Source: TMED23 sp964639965 | Lineage (GTDB): Bacteria > Pseudomonadota > Alphaproteobacteria > Rhodospirillales > UBA2165 | DNA: 16,090 nucleotides | Assembly (NCBI GenBank): GCA_964639965.1 | Contig: CAZXGI010000055.1 | Location: 1-16,090, forward strand | Direction: 5' to 3' | The notes under the pieces: generated by a model | What the model was told of the DNA's origin: nothing | What the model saw: only the letters and a program-made list of their open reading frames with translations | Database searches by the model: none | Translations under genes and position numbers: made by a program | Shown here: one piece after another, positions 14,298 to 16,090 of the stretch | How the letters are laid out: each line of letters begins with the position of its first letter | How positions within the stretch are numbered: position 1 is the stretch's first letter

Positions 14298-14837
14298 TTG
14301 AGGTCTACCATTAGTAATTATTTCACAGAGTCAGAACGAAATCGTTTTCGCAACCTGCTTGAATTAGCAAATGACAGTAAATACCCGGGAGAACGCGAAA
14401 ATGCTTTAGCCGCGGCCTCTCGTATAGCACAGAAGTACAACCTGACGCTCGATGAAGCTGCGCGTTGGGAACCAGAGCAACAAAAACCTAATAAAAATGT
14501 ATTACAAAATAATTCATATCAGCGTCCACTGAAAACAAAAGCAGTTTCCAATTTGGTTAAGAAACAACAAAGTGCCGAAGCCGAAAAAATACGCTGGCAA
14601 GCTGCAATGGACCGAGCCAAGGAACGGGGTTTGGATAAAGCCGAAGATGCAAAAAAAGCTGCCCAAGAAGCGGCAAGTGAACGTAGGCAAAATAATAAAT
14701 CTCGTCGTAATCCAACAACTCACGCTAAAATACTTTTAAAAGAAACTTCTCTTTCGTCTCAAGAAATTTCCGATATTACCGGTTTAGATATCTACGAAAT
14801 TATCACTATGAAATTAAAGGCTCGAAACGCTGCTTAA
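14298..14837 (+). CDS. DUF2786-like protein with C-terminal helix-turn-helix-like segment
   Basis: A 179-residue charged, mostly helical protein. Residues about 12-58 (RNRFRNLLELANDSKYPGER, then NALAAASRIAQKYNLTLDEA) match the DUF2786 pattern of a helical region ending in a Met/Ile-rich repeat before a Leu-Asp-Glu cap; the family has no established function. A lysine/alanine/glutamate-rich coiled region (about 85-137) follows. The C-terminal part, SLSSQEISDITGLDIYEIITMKLK (151-174), has helix-turn-helix periodicity and could bind DNA. The start is TTG at 14298, because no in-frame ATG precedes the DUF2786 region; initiation is weakly supported, with a perfect inverted repeat just upstream. 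It converges with the partial MFS gene with 14 bases between the stops. Confidence 0.7.
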   Translation: MRSTISNYFTESERNRFRNLLELANDSKYPGERENALAAASRIAQKYNLTLDEAARWEPEQQKPNKNVLQNNSYQRPLKTKAVSNLVKKQQSAEAEKIRWQAAMDRAKERGLDKAEDAKKAAQEAASERRQNNKSRRNPTTHAKILLKETSLSSQEISDITGLDIYEIITMKLKARNAA

Positions 14838-14851
14838 AATTTAAGAATTTT

Positions 14852-16090
14852 TCAATTTCGATTGAACTCCAAAACTTTAGTATGATAGATTAAGCGTTTT
14901 GAAGCGATCAACGAACAAATTAAGCACAACAGACCGGCAACTAAGACTGGGGCTTGCACGCCAAAAATATCTCCTAACGAACCGAGAGCTAATGCCCCAA
15001 CCGCCGGAAGACCCACTGCAATCCCTGTGCTCAAACTAATTACTCGTGCCCGTTTAGCGGGATCTACCGCATTCTGAACTAAACTCTGAGAAGACACCGC
15101 CATTGTAATCAGAGCAAAACCAAGGACCGCCATGCAAACTAGCCCTAGCAGAAAATTATTTGTGCTAGCAAACAAAAGTAACATAAGAGAAGCCAATAAC
15201 GTTCCTAAACACAATATACTTGTCAAACCTTCATTCCTTCCCCGAATTGCAAGCCAAACTCCCCCCAAAACCGAGCCAAAACCTGAAGCTCCCGCGAGCA
15301 TCGCAAAGCCATCCTCACCTGCTCCAAAAATTATATCAGAAAAAGCCGGTAGCAAGTCAATATAAGGCCGAATAAGAACGTGAACAGACGCAACGAGTGC
15401 TAATACTGATAATATACCAATATGATTAAATGTATAACGTATCCCATCAAGCATATCTAAAATTATTGTTGGTTTTTCTTTTTCAACTGATAATTTTGGC
15501 GGCAATCTCATAGCTACCAAAGCAACCCCAAAAATCAAAAATGTAAATGAGTTAAAAAAGAAGGCGAAAGAAATACCAAAAGAAGGGATTAGAATTGCAA
15601 AAAGCGCTGGCCCAATAAATGCCCCTAAATGGAATGTAGTTGTATTAAGTGCAATAGCGGAAGAAAGATCGTCTTTCGCTACTGCATGATGCACCAAGGC
15701 TTGACGAGAAGGCAGATCGAATGCAAGCGTAATACCCTGTATAAGTACTAAGACAGAAAGTAATTCGATAGTTATCGCATCATGAAAAGTAAGCATACCT
15801 AGAATCAGAGCGTTAACAGCAGACGCTGTCAACGCTACGATTGCCACTTTCCTAAGACCATAATGATCGGCTATTGCGCCAGCAAAAGGAGCAAAAAAAG
15901 CGGCTGGAAACGTCGCTGAAAAACCTATGATGCCCAGCCATAAAGGTGAATGAGTTAACTTCCAAGTCAATAACCCGAGTGCTAGCTTGCTTAGCCAAAA
16001 ACCTAAAATTGAAGTAGCGCCTCCAAACCAATAATAACGATAATTTTGGCTCTTAAAAGCGCGGCTAATGCCTCCAAATTTTTCTAGCAG
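14852..16090 (-). CDS. MFS transporter, MFS_3/EntS-like, 5' end outside the window
   Basis: The frame is open from the stop at 14852 to the right edge, giving at least 412 residues. The N-terminal part inside the window reads FGGISRAFKSQNYRYYWFGG, the usual beginning of MFS_3 proteins (a basic N-terminus then helix 1), so only a few residues are missing. A TTG at 15970 is not the real start, since homologous-looking sequence continues upstream of it. The MFS signature between helices 2 and 3 is GAIADHYGLRKVAI, and twelve hydrophobic segments can be traced. Members include the enterobactin exporter EntS and macrolide efflux proteins. An efflux role is likely; the substrate is unknown. Confidence 0.85.
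   Translation of the reverse strand: MLEKFGGISRAFKSQNYRYYWFGGATSILGFWLSKLALGLLTWKLTHSPLWLGIIGFSATFPAAFFAPFAGAIADHYGLRKVAIVALTASAVNALILGMLTFHDAITIELLSVLVLIQGITLAFDLPSRQALVHHAVAKDDLSSAIALNTTTFHLGAFIGPALFAILIPSFGISFAFFFNSFTFLIFGVALVAMRLPPKLSVEKEKPTIILDMLDGIRYTFNHIGILSVLALVASVHVLIRPYIDLLPAFSDIIFGAGEDGFAMLAGASGFGSVLGGVWLAIRGRNEGLTSILCLGTLLASLMLLLFASTNNFLLGLVCMAVLGFALITMAVSSQSLVQNAVDPAKRARVISLSTGIAVGLPAVGALALGSLGDIFGVQAPVLVAGLLCLICSLIASKRLIYHTKVLEFNRN

Noticed and set aside
14833..14845. Near-perfect palindrome CTTAAA-A-TTTAAG at the convergent gene ends, followed by T
   Set aside because: The stem is almost all A-T and only six bases, too weak to call a terminator.
1..16090. tRNA, rRNA, CRISPR arrays, transposases, phage genes, attachment sites
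   Set aside because: Looked for by eye on both strands and not found. A tRNAscan-SE or Infernal run could still reveal a small RNA.

Overview
The window is an AT-rich, gene-dense piece of a bacterial chromosome that looks like a proteobacterial sulfur oxidiser, plausibly a marine-type alphaproteobacterium. The lineage guess is inference. It rests on the aprM-aprB-aprA arrangement with a dissimilatory-type sat, on an ArsR protein with the SqrR/BigR cysteine pair, and on the CoxL-type molybdenum hydroxylase. No rRNA, tRNA, CRISPR array, insertion sequence or phage gene was seen.

Left flank (1-2429, minus strand): a TauE/SafE-type eight-helix membrane protein (putative sulfite/organosulfonate exporter) and, upstream of it, a ferredoxin/rubredoxin-reductase-like FAD protein. 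A terminator-like inverted repeat lies between them. Both genes start with TTG.

Control region (2430-3031): about 600 bases without a convincing gene, between the divergent reductase gene and aprM. It holds two hyphenated inverted repeats that could be operators. Just before aprM there is a more GC-rich stretch able to fold into three hairpins, one arm of which is also complementary to the aprM Shine-Dalgarno sequence.

Core (3032-9553, plus strand): aprM, aprB, aprA, an unknown 116-residue protein, a SlyD-like FKBP prolyl isomerase, an unknown 53-residue protein, sat, and a calcineurin-like phosphodiesterase. AprBA would oxidise sulfite with AMP to adenylylsulfate (APS), passing electrons to the quinone pool through AprM. 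Sat would turn APS and pyrophosphate into ATP and sulfate. This gives sulfite detoxification coupled to substrate-level phosphorylation. The three small genes between aprA and sat are the least explained part and are candidates for an Apr accessory cassette.

Right part (9639-16090): on the minus strand an ArsR-family regulator whose two cysteines have the spacing of the persulfide sensors SqrR/BigR, and upstream of it a lone CoxL-like molybdopterin subunit without its FAD and iron-sulfur partners. On the plus strand follow an unknown 61-residue protein, a CynX/NimT-like MFS transporter and a DUF2786-like protein with a C-terminal helix-turn-helix-like segment. A second MFS transporter on the minus strand runs off the right edge of the window.

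Taken together: a sulfite oxidation module (aprM-aprBA-sat) flanked by a probable sulfite exporter on one side and a probable sulfane-sulfur-responsive repressor on the other. No sulfite-producing enzyme (dsr, sox, sulfonate lyase) is inside the window, so the source of sulfite is not shown.
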